From: Oliverpabstia intestinalis
GTDB lineage: Bacteria; Bacillota; Clostridia; Lachnospirales; Lachnospiraceae
Length of the DNA: 64,000 bases
Direction of reading: 5' to 3'
NCBI RefSeq assembly: GCF_009696065.1
Contig: NZ_VUMS01000006.1
Location: 1 to 64,000 of the forward strand
Position 1 is the stretch's first letter; every line of letters starts with the position of its first letter. A program made the translations under genes and the position numbers. Under the pieces are notes generated by a model. It was not told the origin of the DNA. It searched no databases and saw nothing but the letters and a program-made list of their open reading frames with translations. Of the stretch, positions 1 through 9,020 are shown in pieces.

Positions 1-122
<122 letters not shown>

Positions 123-315
123 AATGTGCGCATCAAGATTTTCATGTGCTTGTACTAATGAAAATCGTGCGTTCATCGAGCAGAACTTGTTCTGCGAGAT
201 TTGCTCCAGGTCAAAATCAACTCTTGGCTAATTTATCCCTTTTACTGTTTTTTAAGGATCTTTCGATCGTTCGTTTTTATGATTTTAAAAAGAACTTTCG
301 AGGAATGTGTTTCAC

Positions 316-335
316 TGTTCAGTTATCAAAGATCA
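316..335 (-). promoter_or_regulatory. rRNA leader boxA-like antitermination site
   Basis: Read on the minus strand this is GATCTTTGATAACTGAACA, matching the boxA form (TTCTTTGAAAACT) in rRNA leaders of Bacillota, and it lies between the rRNA promoters and 16S. Boxes of this type bind NusB/NusE to prevent premature termination. Closer to 16S (about 180-196) the leader also holds a GCAGAAC/GTTCTGC hairpin that could be a processing structure. The 122-618 interval holds only these elements and the two promoters; no gene is seen. Confidence 0.5.
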
Positions 336-370
336 GTTTTGCATTGCCGTTTGTCTCAAACAGCTTTGCT

Positions 371-399
371 ATTATATCATGTCGTTTCCTGCCTGTCAA
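371..399 (-). promoter_or_regulatory. rRNA operon promoter P2
   Basis: Minus strand: perfect -35 TTGACA (394-399), 17-bp spacer, perfect -10 TATAAT (371-376). An A-rich tract upstream (AAAAAAGTTGAAAAAGTTC) looks like an UP element. It is the nearer of two tandem promoters sharing the upstream block AAAAGTTCTTGACA. Confidence 0.88.
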
Positions 400-461
400 G
401 AACTTTTTCAACTTTTTTTGAAGTTGGTTTATGTTTTCGACTCATCAGCAACAACTTTTGC

Positions 462-491
462 ATCATATCACAACTCACTCTATATTGTCAA
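462..491 (-). promoter_or_regulatory. rRNA operon promoter P1
   Basis: Minus strand: -35 TTGACA (486-491), 18-bp spacer, -10 TATGAT (462-467), with the same AAAAGTTCTTGACA block as P2 about 90 bp downstream. Tandem promoters are the usual arrangement for rRNA operons. Confidence 0.75.
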
Positions 492-618
492 GAACTTTTT
501 TCACTTCTTTGATTCAATCGTTTTCGTCAGTTGCAACTCTGATATAATAGCATTTATTTCTGTTTTCGTCAACTGTCTTTTTACATTTTTTTACATTTTC
601 TTTGATGTATTTCTTACA

Positions 619-1989
619 TTACCTTTTCTGTTCCAGAAAGCGAACTGCATCTCTGATGTTATCCACCGGAATCAGCGTGATTTCTGTTTCCTGTCCCACA
701 CTTTTCATGCATGCTGCCGGAAGGATTACCTTTGTAAAGCCCAGTTTCTTTGCTTCCTGTACCCTCTGTTCTGCCATGCTTACCGCACGTACTTCTCCGC
801 TCAGACCAACTTCTCCGAATACCAGTACCTTATCATCAATCACAATATCTTTATAACTCGATACCACAGCAAGCAGGATTCCCAAATCTATCGCCGGTTC
901 ATTCATACGGATTCCCCCGGCGATATTGACATATGCATCACTTGCCGAGAGATGAAGTCCCAGACGTTTTTCCAGTACGGCCATCAAAAGATTAACTCTG
1001 TTATAATCCGTACCTGCTGCCGTTCTTCTCGGCATACCGAAGTTGCTGGCACATACAAGTGCCTGGATTTCTATCAGGATCGGTCTGGTTCCCTCCATGG
1101 AGCAGGCTACTACGGAACCGGATGCTCCCTCTGGTCTTCCCGCCAGCATAAACTCCGAAGGATTTTCCACTTCCACCAGCCCCTCTTCACGCATTTCAAA
1201 GACACCGATCTCATTGGTAGATCCAAAACGATTCTTTACTCCACGCAGAATTCGGTAGGATGCATGGCGATCGCCCTCAAAATAAAGCACTGTATCTACC
1301 ATGTGTTCCAGCACTCTCGGTCCTGCTACATTTCCATCCTTTGTCACATGACCAACGATAAATATGGAAACCCCAAGTCCTTTTGCTATCTGCAGCAGCA
1401 CCCCTGTGGATTCTCTTACCTGCGACACACTTCCAGGAGCAGAGGACACCTCTTCGTTGTACATAGTCTGTATCGAATCGATCACAACTACTGTTGGTTT
1501 TTCTTTTTCAATCACCTGGCGGATCATGTCCAGATTGGTCTCACACAGCAGCCGCAGCCGGTCTCCAAACGCACCGATTCTCTGTGCCCGCAGTTTGATC
1601 TGTTTTAATGATTCCTCACCGGATATATAAAGAACGGATACTCGATCTGCCAGATTTCTGCATACCTGCAAAAGGAGCGTCGATTTTCCGATACCCGGAT
1701 CACCACCTACCAACGTCATCGAGCCCTGCACGATCCCGCCGCCAAGAACCCGATCCAGTTCTTTGATACCTGTATGGATACGGTCTTCTTCATCCAGGGA
1801 AATCTCGGAAAGTGCTACAGGTTCGGCTTTCTTTCTTCCTGTTGCCTCCTGATGTTTTGTCTGGTTTGGACTCACAGTCTCTTCCACAAATGTATTCCAG
1901 CTTTTGCATCCCGGACACTGCCCCATCCATTTTGGTGATTCATATCCACACTCCTGACAGAAAAATACTGTTTTCTTCGCTTTTGCCAT
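619..1989 (-). CDS. radA: DNA repair protein RadA (Sms)
   Basis: A DnaB-like helicase that processes recombination intermediates by extending D-loops with RecA. From the chosen start (MAKAKK) the protein is 456 aa, the usual RadA length. Visible: an N-terminal zinc finger with Cys pairs at about 11/14 and 25/28, Walker A GDPGIGKST near 96-104, the RadA signature KNRFG near the middle, and a C-terminal Lon-protease-like domain. An in-frame ATG 84 bp further upstream was rejected because AGGAG sits about 10 nt before 1989 and homologues begin at the zinc finger. It is the first gene after the rRNA operon on the same strand. Confidence 0.96.
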   Translation of the reverse strand: MAKAKKTVFFCQECGYESPKWMGQCPGCKSWNTFVEETVSPNQTKHQEATGRKKAEPVALSEISLDEEDRIHTGIKELDRVLGGGIVQGSMTLVGGDPGIGKSTLLLQVCRNLADRVSVLYISGEESLKQIKLRAQRIGAFGDRLRLLCETNLDMIRQVIEKEKPTVVVIDSIQTMYNEEVSSAPGSVSQVRESTGVLLQIAKGLGVSIFIVGHVTKDGNVAGPRVLEHMVDTVLYFEGDRHASYRILRGVKNRFGSTNEIGVFEMREEGLVEVENPSEFMLAGRPEGASGSVVACSMEGTRPILIEIQALVCASNFGMPRRTAAGTDYNRVNLLMAVLEKRLGLHLSASDAYVNIAGGIRMNEPAIDLGILLAVVSSYKDIVIDDKVLVFGEVGLSGEVRAVSMAEQRVQEAKKLGFTKVILPAACMKSVGQETEITLIPVDNIRDAVRFLEQKR

Positions 1990-2087
1990 GCTCTTTCTAC
2001 TCCTGTTCACCCTCATACACAACATAAGCTGCCACCCTACCGTTTTCCGGTAAGACGACAGCTTTTTCATCACAGGCTTTTGATCAC

Positions 2088-2501
2088 TTATAATTTTTCA
2101 ATCTCCACACAAACAGCTTTATCCGGGGATAAGTCTGCGCTGAAAGACAATTTTCCTCCCAAATTGGTTTTCATATGACCAACGCTCACGTCATCCAGAA
2201 GTACTTTATATTCGCAATCCGCTTCCATCTCTACTGTAATCTGTGTATTATCTGTCCCTTCTACAGAAAATACCATACCGTTATTTCCGATCTTCATATC
2301 TAAAACTGTGGTTCCCGGAACGGATTCGTATACGAACATTCCGTTTCGCTCCAGCTTTGTAATCTCCTTAAAGGTTTTTACTTTATATAAATCACCATCA
2401 TATTCATAATCAGAAAGTTTCGTCTTGGTATCCAGTTCATAATTACCGAAACTGATTCCTCCAGCTGCTTCTGTTCTGATCAATTCTTTAATCGTAGCCA
2501 T
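2088..2501 (-). CDS. Conserved hypothetical protein, 137 aa
   Basis: A soluble acidic protein of 137 residues, rich in alternating hydrophobic residues that suggest an all-beta fold. There is no signal peptide, membrane segment or recognisable catalytic motif. A good ribosome site (AGGAGG, 7 nt before ATG) supports translation. It lies between clpC and radA on the same strand, about 100 bp from each. I recall similar small proteins in Lachnospiraceae, sometimes carrying a doubtful 'endosialidase' label, but nothing here supports that activity. Function unknown. Confidence 0.75.
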   Translation of the reverse strand: MATIKELIRTEAAGGISFGNYELDTKTKLSDYEYDGDLYKVKTFKEITKLERNGMFVYESVPGTTVLDMKIGNNGMVFSVEGTDNTQITVEMEADCEYKVLLDDVSVGHMKTNLGGKLSFSADLSPDKAVCVEIEKL

Positions 2502-2590
2502 AATATCCTCCTAGTTTTCCTCTGTGCGTTCCGCCATCTCTGACGCTGCTTTTGTTTTGTAGATATTATATAATAAATTCAGAAAAACAT

Positions 2591-5041
2591 CTAGTCATTG
2601 ACTGAAAATTTAATAACTTTTTTAGATACAGACACAATAACCCGATCCCCTCTGTGAATCTTTCCAGCCAGTATCTCCTCTGCCATCCTGTCTTCCAATT
2701 TGTTCTGGATCGCTCTTTTCAGAGGTCGTGCACCATATTTGCTGTCAAATCCGTTTTCTGCCAGATAGTCTTTTACACTGCTTCGGACAACCAGTTCGAT
2801 ATCCAGCTGTTCTTTGCATCGTTTCTCCAGTTTTTTTACCAGAATATTAACAATCTGGCGAATCTCCTGTTTATCCAGCATATGGAAGACCAGGATCTCA
2901 TCGACACGATTTAAGAATTCCGGCTTAAAGATTCTTCTCACTTCTTCCATAACACCGCGTTTCATATCTTCGTAGTCTTTCTTCTTGTCTTCTCCCTGAG
3001 AAAATCCAAGACGTTTTGGTTCTACGATTGACTGTGCACCGGCGTTTGATGTCATGATGATACAGGTCTGTTTAAAATCCACTTTTCTGCCCTGCGCATC
3101 TGTGATATGACCGTCATCCAGCACCTGTAATAAAATATTAAATACATCCGGATGTGCTTTTTCAATCTCATCGAACAGAATCACACTGTATGGATTTCTC
3201 CGTATCTTCTCGGAAAGCTGACCACCTTCTTCATATCCCACGTATCCCGGCGGTGAGCCGATCAGTTTTGATACACTGTGCTTTTCCATGTATTCCGACA
3301 TATCCACACGGATCATCGCCTGCTCGGAGCCAAAGACTGTCTCTGCCAGTGCTTTAGACAGTTCTGTCTTACCAACACCGGTCGGTCCTAGAAACAAGAA
3401 AGAACCGATCGGCCTTGCCGGATCTTTCAGTCCCACGCGTCCTCGCTTGATTGATTTCGCCACCGCTTCCACCGCTTCTTCCTGACCGATCACCCGTTTG
3501 TGCAGTTCTTTTTCCAGGCTTGCCAGACGTTTGGACTCTTTCTGGGCAAGTTTCTGTACCGGAATCTTGGTCCAGCTGGATACGATCTGGGCAATATTTT
3601 CTTCGGTTACCTGCATTTTTTTATTTTTATAGCGCTGTTCCTGACGTTTTTTCAATTTTTCGTAGGATTCTTCCAGCTCTTTTTGTCCTTCCTGCAACTC
3701 CCGCGCTCTTGAAAAATCGCCTTCCCTGATCGCTTCCTCTTTTTTTTCGGCAAGTGCATGCAGATTCTGCTCTACCTCTTTTAACTGCGGAGGCACTGTA
3801 ATACCTGTTAACTGTACCCGTGAAGATGCTTCATCCATCAGATCAATGGCTTTGTCCGGCAGATGCCGGTCTGCAATATAACGGATAGACATCTTGACTG
3901 CTGCCTCCAGCGCCTCATCGGTAATGGTGACTCCGTGATGTTTTTCATAATAAGGGCGCAATCCCTTCAGAATCTCAACTGCCTGCTCTTGCGTCGGTTC
4001 TTCTACCGTAACCGGCTGAAATCTTCGTTCCAGTGCAGCATCTTTTTCGATATGTTTTCTGTATTCTTCAATCGTGGTCGCACCGATGATCTGAATCTCC
4101 CCTCTCGAAAGAGAAGGTTTTAAAATATTGGATGCATCCAGTGCTCCTTCCGCACCGCCTGCTCCGATAATTGTATGCAATTCATCAATAAACAGCAGAA
4201 TCCCCGGATGTTCCATCACTTCTGTAATTACTTTTTTGATTCTTTCTTCGAATTCACCGCGGTATTTTGATCCTGCCACCATACCGGACAAATCCAGAAC
4301 AACCAGCCGTCTGTTTTTCATTTTTTCCGGCACCAGCCCCTGCGTGATCCGCTGAGCAAGTCCTTCTACTACCGCTGTTTTTCCAACACCCGGTTCTCCG
4401 ATCAGACAGGGATTGTTTTTCGTCCGGCGGCTCAGAATCTGGATTACCCGACCAATCTCATCTTCTCTTCCGACCACCGGATCCATAACTCCCTGACGAG
4501 CCATCTCAGTCAGATCTCTGCTGTACTGATCCAGTGTCGGCGTGCCTGTAGCCGCTTCATTTCTGGATCGTGCATTGCCGTTATCTCTTGGATTGGCAAC
4601 TTCTTCTCCCATCGCTGCCAGAACTTCATTCTGCAGTTTTCGGATATTTACTCCCATCGTGTGCAGCAGACGGGTTCCCATACAGTCAACTTCCCGCAGC
4701 ATCGCAAGCAGAAGATGTTCTGTTCCTATCTTTTCACTGCGAAGATCATCTGCTTCTTCCACAGCTCCTTCCAGCATTCTTGTCGCCCGTGGGGTATATC
4801 CTGCCCGGTCCGCAGTCAGCACATTACTCTCTTCCGGTGCAATCAGTTTCCGGATCATTTCCATCAGCCGTTCTTCACTGATTCCCATGTCGCGCAGAAC
4901 CATACCGGCCGTTCCCTCTTCTTCGTGTAAAAGACCTGCCAGTAAATGTTCGGTTCCGATATAACTATGTTTGTATCTGCGTGCTGTCTTTTCCGCATAT
5001 TTTACCGCTGTCTTTGCCTGATTCGTATATTGTGTACTCAT
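2591..5041 (-). CDS. clpC: ATP-dependent Clp protease ATPase subunit ClpC
   Basis: A Hsp100 unfoldase that feeds substrates to ClpP. From MSTQYTNQ it is 816 aa, the normal ClpC length. In order: two Clp N-terminal repeats (about 1-150), AAA module 1 with Walker A GEPGVGKT and Walker [10 protein letters not shown], a middle UVR-type segment (about 415-455) as in ClpC and not ClpB, and AAA module 2 with GPTGVGKT and DEIEKAH. An upstream in-frame start would overlap the GntR gene; GGAGG lies 12 nt before the chosen ATG. The usual ctsR-mcsA-mcsB partners are absent. Instead a GntR-type regulator lies 44 bp upstream, suggesting unusual control. Confidence 0.96.
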   Translation of the reverse strand: MSTQYTNQAKTAVKYAEKTARRYKHSYIGTEHLLAGLLHEEEGTAGMVLRDMGISEERLMEMIRKLIAPEESNVLTADRAGYTPRATRMLEGAVEEADDLRSEKIGTEHLLLAMLREVDCMGTRLLHTMGVNIRKLQNEVLAAMGEEVANPRDNGNARSRNEAATGTPTLDQYSRDLTEMARQGVMDPVVGREDEIGRVIQILSRRTKNNPCLIGEPGVGKTAVVEGLAQRITQGLVPEKMKNRRLVVLDLSGMVAGSKYRGEFEERIKKVITEVMEHPGILLFIDELHTIIGAGGAEGALDASNILKPSLSRGEIQIIGATTIEEYRKHIEKDAALERRFQPVTVEEPTQEQAVEILKGLRPYYEKHHGVTITDEALEAAVKMSIRYIADRHLPDKAIDLMDEASSRVQLTGITVPPQLKEVEQNLHALAEKKEEAIREGDFSRARELQEGQKELEESYEKLKKRQEQRYKNKKMQVTEENIAQIVSSWTKIPVQKLAQKESKRLASLEKELHKRVIGQEEAVEAVAKSIKRGRVGLKDPARPIGSFLFLGPTGVGKTELSKALAETVFGSEQAMIRVDMSEYMEKHSVSKLIGSPPGYVGYEEGGQLSEKIRRNPYSVILFDEIEKAHPDVFNILLQVLDDGHITDAQGRKVDFKQTCIIMTSNAGAQSIVEPKRLGFSQGEDKKKDYEDMKRGVMEEVRRIFKPEFLNRVDEILVFHMLDKQEIRQIVNILVKKLEKRCKEQLDIELVVRSSVKDYLAENGFDSKYGARPLKRAIQNKLEDRMAEEILAGKIHRGDRVIVSVSKKVIKFSVND

Positions 5042-5085
5042 GCAGCGTTCTATCCTCCATTTTTCGTATCCTGTTTGCCCGCAGA

Positions 5086-5487
5086 TTATTCTAACGGGTC
5101 TTCGGGGGATTGCTCCCACATATCATAGATTTCATCCAGCAGCCTATGTGCTTCCTGCCGGGAAATGTTATGACATCGCCCCTTTGCCAGAATGATATAC
5201 AGATTCTGACGCATTTCTTCCAGTGCCAGCAGTTTGTTTGAATCGATGCAGATCACTGCACCTTTTCTCCGGTCTATAGATACGATGCCCTCTTTCCTGA
5301 GAACAGCGTACGCTTTATTTACTGTATGCATATTAATTCCGATACATTCTGCCATCTGTCTTACTGACGGGAGGGTATCTCCGTCCTGCAGTCTGGATGT
5401 GGCGATTCCAAGTATGATCTGGTTGCGAAGCTGCATATAAATTGCTTCTTCGCTGTTAAAATCTATCTCCAGCAATTCTATCTGCAT
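5086..5487 (-). CDS. GntR-family transcriptional regulator (YtrA subfamily)
   Basis: 133 aa. The N-terminal winged helix (about 10-75) has the GntR pattern: 'IYMQLRNQI', 'LPSVRQMAECIGINMHTVNKAY' split over helices, and 'LRKEGIVS'. The C-terminal part is only about 55 residues and has no FCD or UTRA ligand domain, as in YtrA-type members. These usually sit beside ABC transporters they repress; here the partner is clpC, 44 bp downstream. A palindrome over its own -10 (5517-5533) suggests autoregulation and thus control of clpC. Target and signal are unknown. Confidence 0.9.
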   Translation of the reverse strand: MQIELLEIDFNSEEAIYMQLRNQIILGIATSRLQDGDTLPSVRQMAECIGINMHTVNKAYAVLRKEGIVSIDRRKGAVICIDSNKLLALEEMRQNLYIILAKGRCHNISRQEAHRLLDEIYDMWEQSPEDPLE

Positions 5488-5516
5488 CTGTTCACCCTGC
5501 TTTCTCTTTTCTGTGT

Positions 5517-5552
5517 GTTATACATCATATAACAGATCCCACGTTTTGTAAA
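5517..5552 (-). promoter_or_regulatory. Promoter and palindromic operator of gntR-clpC
   Basis: Minus strand: -35 TTTACA (5547-5552), 17-bp spacer, -10 TATGAT (5524-5529). The inverted repeat GTTATACATCATATAAC (5517-5533, arms GTTATA/TATAAC) covers the -10, a position fitting repression by the GntR protein it precedes. The binding is inferred. Confidence 0.7.
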
Positions 5553-5560
5553 GCAGACCC

Positions 5561-6196
5561 TTACTGATATTCCCGGATCAGACAGTATTGTTTCAAATTA
5601 AAGTTCTTTTTTAAGATTCCATACTCTTTGAACTGGAACTTTTTGTAGAATTCCAGATTTTTTTCGTTGTGTGTTTCCAGTGAAATCATCATTCCATGTT
5701 CCTGGGCATACCGGATTGCTTCATCCATCAGCATCGCTGCCATTCCGTGGTGCTGCATCCTTGGATGAACCGCCAGGTAAATAATATGCAGTCGTTTTGT
5801 CTGATGAAGTTGTTGTGTCCAGCTCGAATTCAGGTAGTCGCCGCCTTTGATAAAATTATAAAAGGTATGAAAAGACGGATCCTCCTTGATCAGATACAGA
5901 TCATTTTGCAGGGTTGCCTTCGCTTCTGTCAGCAGGAAATGAAACAGATTGTAGGACTCTGTCTCATCGGATACCACCAGCACGCTGTTAAGTTCTTCGC
6001 TGTCCGCAAAAATCTCACATGTTTCATAGAATTCATCCATATCGCAGTGGAACAGCTCCGGCATCAGACGTTTTCTCACATCCGGATCCGGGATCAGTGT
6101 CTCGTACAGTGGATCGTGTGCAAAACAAATGTTTAAAAGTTCCTCTAACTTAGGTAAATCTTCTTTTTTTACCCGATATAACTTATCGCTTTCCAT
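5561..6196 (-). CDS. GNAT family N-acetyltransferase
   Basis: 211 aa. The C-terminal half holds the GNAT core: a strand 'IYLAVHP', the acetyl-CoA pyrophosphate loop 'RMQHHGMAAMLM' (the Q/R-x-x-G-x-G/A motif, about 143-153) and the C-terminal 'NLEFYKKFQF' segment. The N-terminal half is less conserved. The acceptor substrate cannot be told. It lies between the gntR promoter and the M28 peptidase on the same strand, 30 bp from the peptidase, so it may be read from the peptidase promoter. Confidence 0.88.
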   Translation of the reverse strand: MESDKLYRVKKEDLPKLEELLNICFAHDPLYETLIPDPDVRKRLMPELFHCDMDEFYETCEIFADSEELNSVLVVSDETESYNLFHFLLTEAKATLQNDLYLIKEDPSFHTFYNFIKGGDYLNSSWTQQLHQTKRLHIIYLAVHPRMQHHGMAAMLMDEAIRYAQEHGMMISLETHNEKNLEFYKKFQFKEYGILKKNFNLKQYCLIREYQ

Positions 6197-6226
6197 ATTT
6201 TTCAGCGGGTTTCCCCGTCACCTTTC

Positions 6227-8257
6227 TTATTGTTCCTGTATCGGATGCACAAAATGTTCTTTCACGGTTTGATAAATCTCTTCCATTGTCTGTTCTGCCA
6301 TTTTGTACTGTTTATCGATTACTTTTGCAAGTGCTACTGCCTCTTCCCGACAGTCTTTTTCTCCTGCTTCTTCTTTTTTCAGCAGCTGTTTTACCAGATC
6401 GTACAGATTTTCATGCTGCATCAGACGTCTGTATCCCCATTTCAGCCGTTCTTTTGGCTGATGGTACACATAATCGGTAAAATGTTCGTAGACTTCTTTA
6501 TCAAACATAAATGCATAGGCATTGTTATCCACATCGTACAATTTTCTGAGTGCTATTGAAATTTCTCCTTTTTCGAGATTCTTTTTTGCTCCCTCCAGGA
6601 GGTGGATGTTTCTCAACAGTATCTCATGTGGGTAAAATACATTTCCGTACCAGTCGATGCGGACAAATGCATCCTGTTCTGTTTTGAACCGCTCCAGAAG
6701 TTCTGCTTCTGTCTGCCGCAAACTCTGATACAGTTCTTCCCGTTTTTCAGGATCTTCGCATGTTTTATATTCGCTGTTTTTCTGCATAAGCCAGCGGTAA
6801 TTCTCTTCCTGTTGTTTTTTTGCGTCGCTCAGTAATCCGCTGATTGTTTCGTACTTTTCTCCCAGACAGCCGTTTTCACAGGATTTTATCAGTTCCAGTC
6901 CTTCCTGTGCTCGTTTCATAACACCGGTAAAGGAGAGTGGCACCACGGCAGTCGCATCAATAGCCAGAACCAGCAGTGCATACAGTTCATGATGAAACTG
7001 GTATACCTGTGGATCATAATATTCGTCGTTATCAAACTGAGAATGATAGTGTGTCTCCATAAAACTTCCACCGGTAAAATCATTTACCATGGAAGGGATG
7101 CCTGCGATCGCCATCGAAAAATCATCGGACCATGTCTCGATTGGTGATACAACGGATGCCTCCTCCGGGTATGCTCTGGTCAGCATCGGAAGTTCCTCCA
7201 AGAATTGTTCCAGAAACGGCTGATATTCATAACAACTTCGGATCCGTGCCCCTGCACCGTGTGCCAGGGCCGGAAGCTCAAAGTTCAGGTCGGCGATCAC
7301 CTTTCCCACCCATTCTGGATGTACGGTAAATACCTGTTCGTAGGCACCTGTGGACCAGTCAAAATCCGAATCAATCACGCCCCACTCTTCTGCTGCCATC
7401 GCACAGATCAGGATCGTATTGTCCGGCTGAATCCTGGCATCGATCAATGCTTTCGCGATCCCGAACATCATGGCCACCGCCGTATTATCATCCTGAAATC
7501 CGTCAAAATACGAATCGTAATGAGCAGAAAGCACGATCAGACGGTCTTTGTGTTTTCCCTGGATCTGTCCGGTAATATTATAAGTTTTACACTCCGGCAT
7601 CACCCGGCTGTCCGCTTCCAGTGTCACCCATAGCTCCCGGCTTTGCTGATTATCCAGCTGTTCTTTCAGCCACTGGGCATCTCTTCTGGATATGGAAAAT
7701 GCAGGAGCATCTGCCGGTCCTGCAATATCCTGGGCATTTAACGCATCTTCATCGATCTCGCCATAGCCGCCCTGCTGCACCGCGATCAGTGCTTTTGTAC
7801 CTTTCAGATGTGCCTGATATACCGGGAAATTGATCCACCATTCGTCACGTTGGTTAATGTCAACTAATACCAGTTTATTCTTTACATCGATGTCTTTATA
7901 GTCTAACTCTGTTCCTTTTCCAACATAGACCAGCGGATATTCTTCTGCCCCATCAGTCACGCAGTTTGTCTGGTAAGCTCCCAGCCGGATCTCACGTTTC
8001 TTTCCATTTTCATCCAGTACATACAGAACTGCTTTACGAAATTCCCAGCCGTCTACGGTAATCTCATCTTTCGCTACCCCGGACAGACCAATCTCTTCCA
8101 TCTCTTTTTTTAACATCTCGCCGGTCAGAAACTCTGCTTTTGATCCTGCCGACCGATATCCCAGCTCCGGATTACACCGATACATCTCCATACGTTTTGC
8201 CAGTTCATAGGAATATGGAATATCCAGATGTGTTAATACTTTCTCTTTCTCGTTCAT
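6227..8257 (-). CDS. M28 family zinc peptidase (aminopeptidase-like)
   Basis: 676 aa with no signal peptide, so probably cytoplasmic. The M28 metal site is visible in the middle: 'LSAHYDSY' (His and Asp ligands), 'QDDNTAVAMM' (bridging Asp), the catalytic 'AAEEWG' (Glu-Glu) and a later 'THYHSQFDND' supplying the last His. A PA-like insert precedes the catalytic domain, and a C-terminal helical extension of about 230 residues follows, longer than in simple M28 enzymes. AGGAGGG precedes the ATG. It probably releases amino acids from peptides. The exact specificity is not readable. Confidence 0.9.
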   Translation of the reverse strand: MNEKEKVLTHLDIPYSYELAKRMEMYRCNPELGYRSAGSKAEFLTGEMLKKEMEEIGLSGVAKDEITVDGWEFRKAVLYVLDENGKKREIRLGAYQTNCVTDGAEEYPLVYVGKGTELDYKDIDVKNKLVLVDINQRDEWWINFPVYQAHLKGTKALIAVQQGGYGEIDEDALNAQDIAGPADAPAFSISRRDAQWLKEQLDNQQSRELWVTLEADSRVMPECKTYNITGQIQGKHKDRLIVLSAHYDSYFDGFQDDNTAVAMMFGIAKALIDARIQPDNTILICAMAAEEWGVIDSDFDWSTGAYEQVFTVHPEWVGKVIADLNFELPALAHGAGARIRSCYEYQPFLEQFLEELPMLTRAYPEEASVVSPIETWSDDFSMAIAGIPSMVNDFTGGSFMETHYHSQFDNDEYYDPQVYQFHHELYALLVLAIDATAVVPLSFTGVMKRAQEGLELIKSCENGCLGEKYETISGLLSDAKKQQEENYRWLMQKNSEYKTCEDPEKREELYQSLRQTEAELLERFKTEQDAFVRIDWYGNVFYPHEILLRNIHLLEGAKKNLEKGEISIALRKLYDVDNNAYAFMFDKEVYEHFTDYVYHQPKERLKWGYRRLMQHENLYDLVKQLLKKEEAGEKDCREEAVALAKVIDKQYKMAEQTMEEIYQTVKEHFVHPIQEQ

Positions 8258-8321
8258 TGATACCCTCCTGCCAAACGGTGCCTGACATTTGCTGTCGGGA
8301 TCGTATTCTTATGTCGGCTTT

Positions 8322-8350
8322 ATTATACCGCGCGCACCTCTGACTGTCTA
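8322..8350 (-). promoter_or_regulatory. Promoter of the M28 peptidase gene
   Basis: Minus strand: -35 TAGACA (8345-8350), 17-bp spacer, -10 TATAAT (8322-8327), about 65 bp before the start codon and back to back with the tRNA-Leu promoter. Confidence 0.75.
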
Positions 8351-8385
8351 TTTTAATTTTTATGCATAATTTTTCAAAAAAAGTG

Positions 8386-8414
8386 TTGACTTTTCTGTTT
8401 TACGGGGATATAAT
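8386..8414 (+). promoter_or_regulatory. Promoter of tRNA-Leu
   Basis: -35 TTGACT (8386-8391), 17-bp spacer, perfect -10 TATAAT (8409-8414), about 30 bp before the tRNA 5' end. Confidence 0.88.
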
Positions 8415-8443
8415 ATCACTTGTCTTTCAGAGAAAGAAAGCGC

Positions 8444-8527
8444 GCGGGAGTGCTGGAATTGGCAGACAGGCAAGACTAAGGATCTTGTGGGTGTATGCTC
8501 GTGTGGGTTCAAGTCCCATCTCCCGCA
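8444..8527 (+). tRNA. tRNA-Leu, anticodon AAG
   Basis: 84 nt. Acceptor stem GCGGGAG pairs with CTCCCGC, discriminator A; the CCA is not encoded. D-arm stem is CTG/CAG. Anticodon stem CAAGA/TCTTG closes the loop CTAAGGA, giving anticodon AAG with U33 and G37. The long class II variable arm (GGGTGTATGCTC region) and T-arm GTGGG-TTCAAGT-CCCAT fit tRNA-Leu. A34 would normally be deaminated to inosine by TadA. This is unusual because most bacteria read CUU/CUC with a GAG anticodon. Confidence 0.95.
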
Positions 8528-8540
8528 TACAGAGAAAAGG

Positions 8541-8580
8541 GCAGAAAGCTTTGATTTTATTCAGGTTTTCTGCTTTTTTT
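8541..8580 (+). terminator. Rho-independent terminator of tRNA-Leu
   Basis: GCAGAAA (8541-8547) pairs with TTTCTGC (8567-8573), followed by seven T's. Confidence 0.8.
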
Positions 8581-8757
8581 ATTGTCTGAATGATACGATT
8601 TTTGTCTCACGCTGTCTCACGTTTTTGGGTGGTGGGGCTACTATATCTTGTGGTGGCTGTAGGGCGGATAAAACCAGTTGGTCTTTTTGTTCGGTGTTGG
8701 TTCGGGTGAAAATGTAATGTTTTAATTTTTATTCTATTCATACGGAATACTTTCCAT
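8581..8757. other. Intergenic stretch without a supported gene
   Basis: Between the tRNA terminator and the toxin promoter. GT-rich on the plus strand. The only open frame (minus, about 8607-8798) overlaps the toxin promoter, has no ribosome site and no recognisable content. I see no RNA gene or repeat here. Confidence 0.5.
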
Positions 8758-8786
8758 TTGAACATCCGTTCGCAATGTGATATACT
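8758..8786 (+). promoter_or_regulatory. Promoter of the candidate type I toxin
   Basis: -35 TTGAAC (8758-8763), 17-bp spacer, -10 TATACT (8781-8786) with a TGn extension (8778-8780). Transcription should start near 8793, leaving an untranslated leader of about 78 nt. Confidence 0.8.
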
Positions 8787-8870
8787 ACATTTGTGCAATC
8801 AAATAGAAAGCAGGATGTGATTTCTGATTATTTGATGCCCTCTGATCTCATGAAAGGAGGGTGATGCCCT

Positions 8871-9020
8871 ATGAACGCAATGGAAGTTCTTACTTTATTG
8901 TTAGTAGTTTTCGAGGCTCTATCTTACATAGACAATCATAAAAGAAGCATAAGCGTAAAAAGAAACGCAAAAAGAAATAGCATCCTCTACCGCCCAAAGT
9001 TTAGGATGCTATTTCTTTAA
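8871..9020 (+). CDS. Candidate type I toxin: short membrane peptide (holin-like)
   Basis: A 49-codon frame (alternative start at the fourth codon, 8880) begins MNAMEVLTLLLVVFEALSYI, one hydrophobic helix followed by basic residues, like small membrane toxins of the holin-like/TxpA kind. AAAGGAGGG (8853-8861) lies 9 nt before the ATG. Read in frame, the tail runs into the terminator hairpin, which is odd. In the -1 frame after codon 24 the tail becomes a run of Lys/Arg/His and stops at TAG (8978-8980) just inside the hairpin, suggesting a one-base deletion or frameshifting in the A run at 8940-8943. The convergent antisense promoter and shared terminator support toxin-antitoxin identity. The assignment is by architecture and is not proven. 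Confidence 0.6.
   Translation: MNAMEVLTLLLVVFEALSYIDNHKRSISVKRNAKRNSILYRPKFRMLFL

Noticed and set aside
307-1608. 433-codon plus-strand open frame
   Set aside because: It covers radA on the opposite strand, has a Cys/His/Phe/Ser-rich translation typical of antisense shadows, and begins in the rRNA leader.
2036-2078. Hairpin AAGCTG ... CAGCTT between the 137-aa gene and radA
   Set aside because: The stem is interrupted and no T-tract follows, so a terminator cannot be supported; it may be mild attenuation at most.
8607-8798. 63-codon minus-strand open frame between tRNA-Leu and the toxin
   Set aside because: No ribosome site, odd composition, and it overlaps the toxin promoter.
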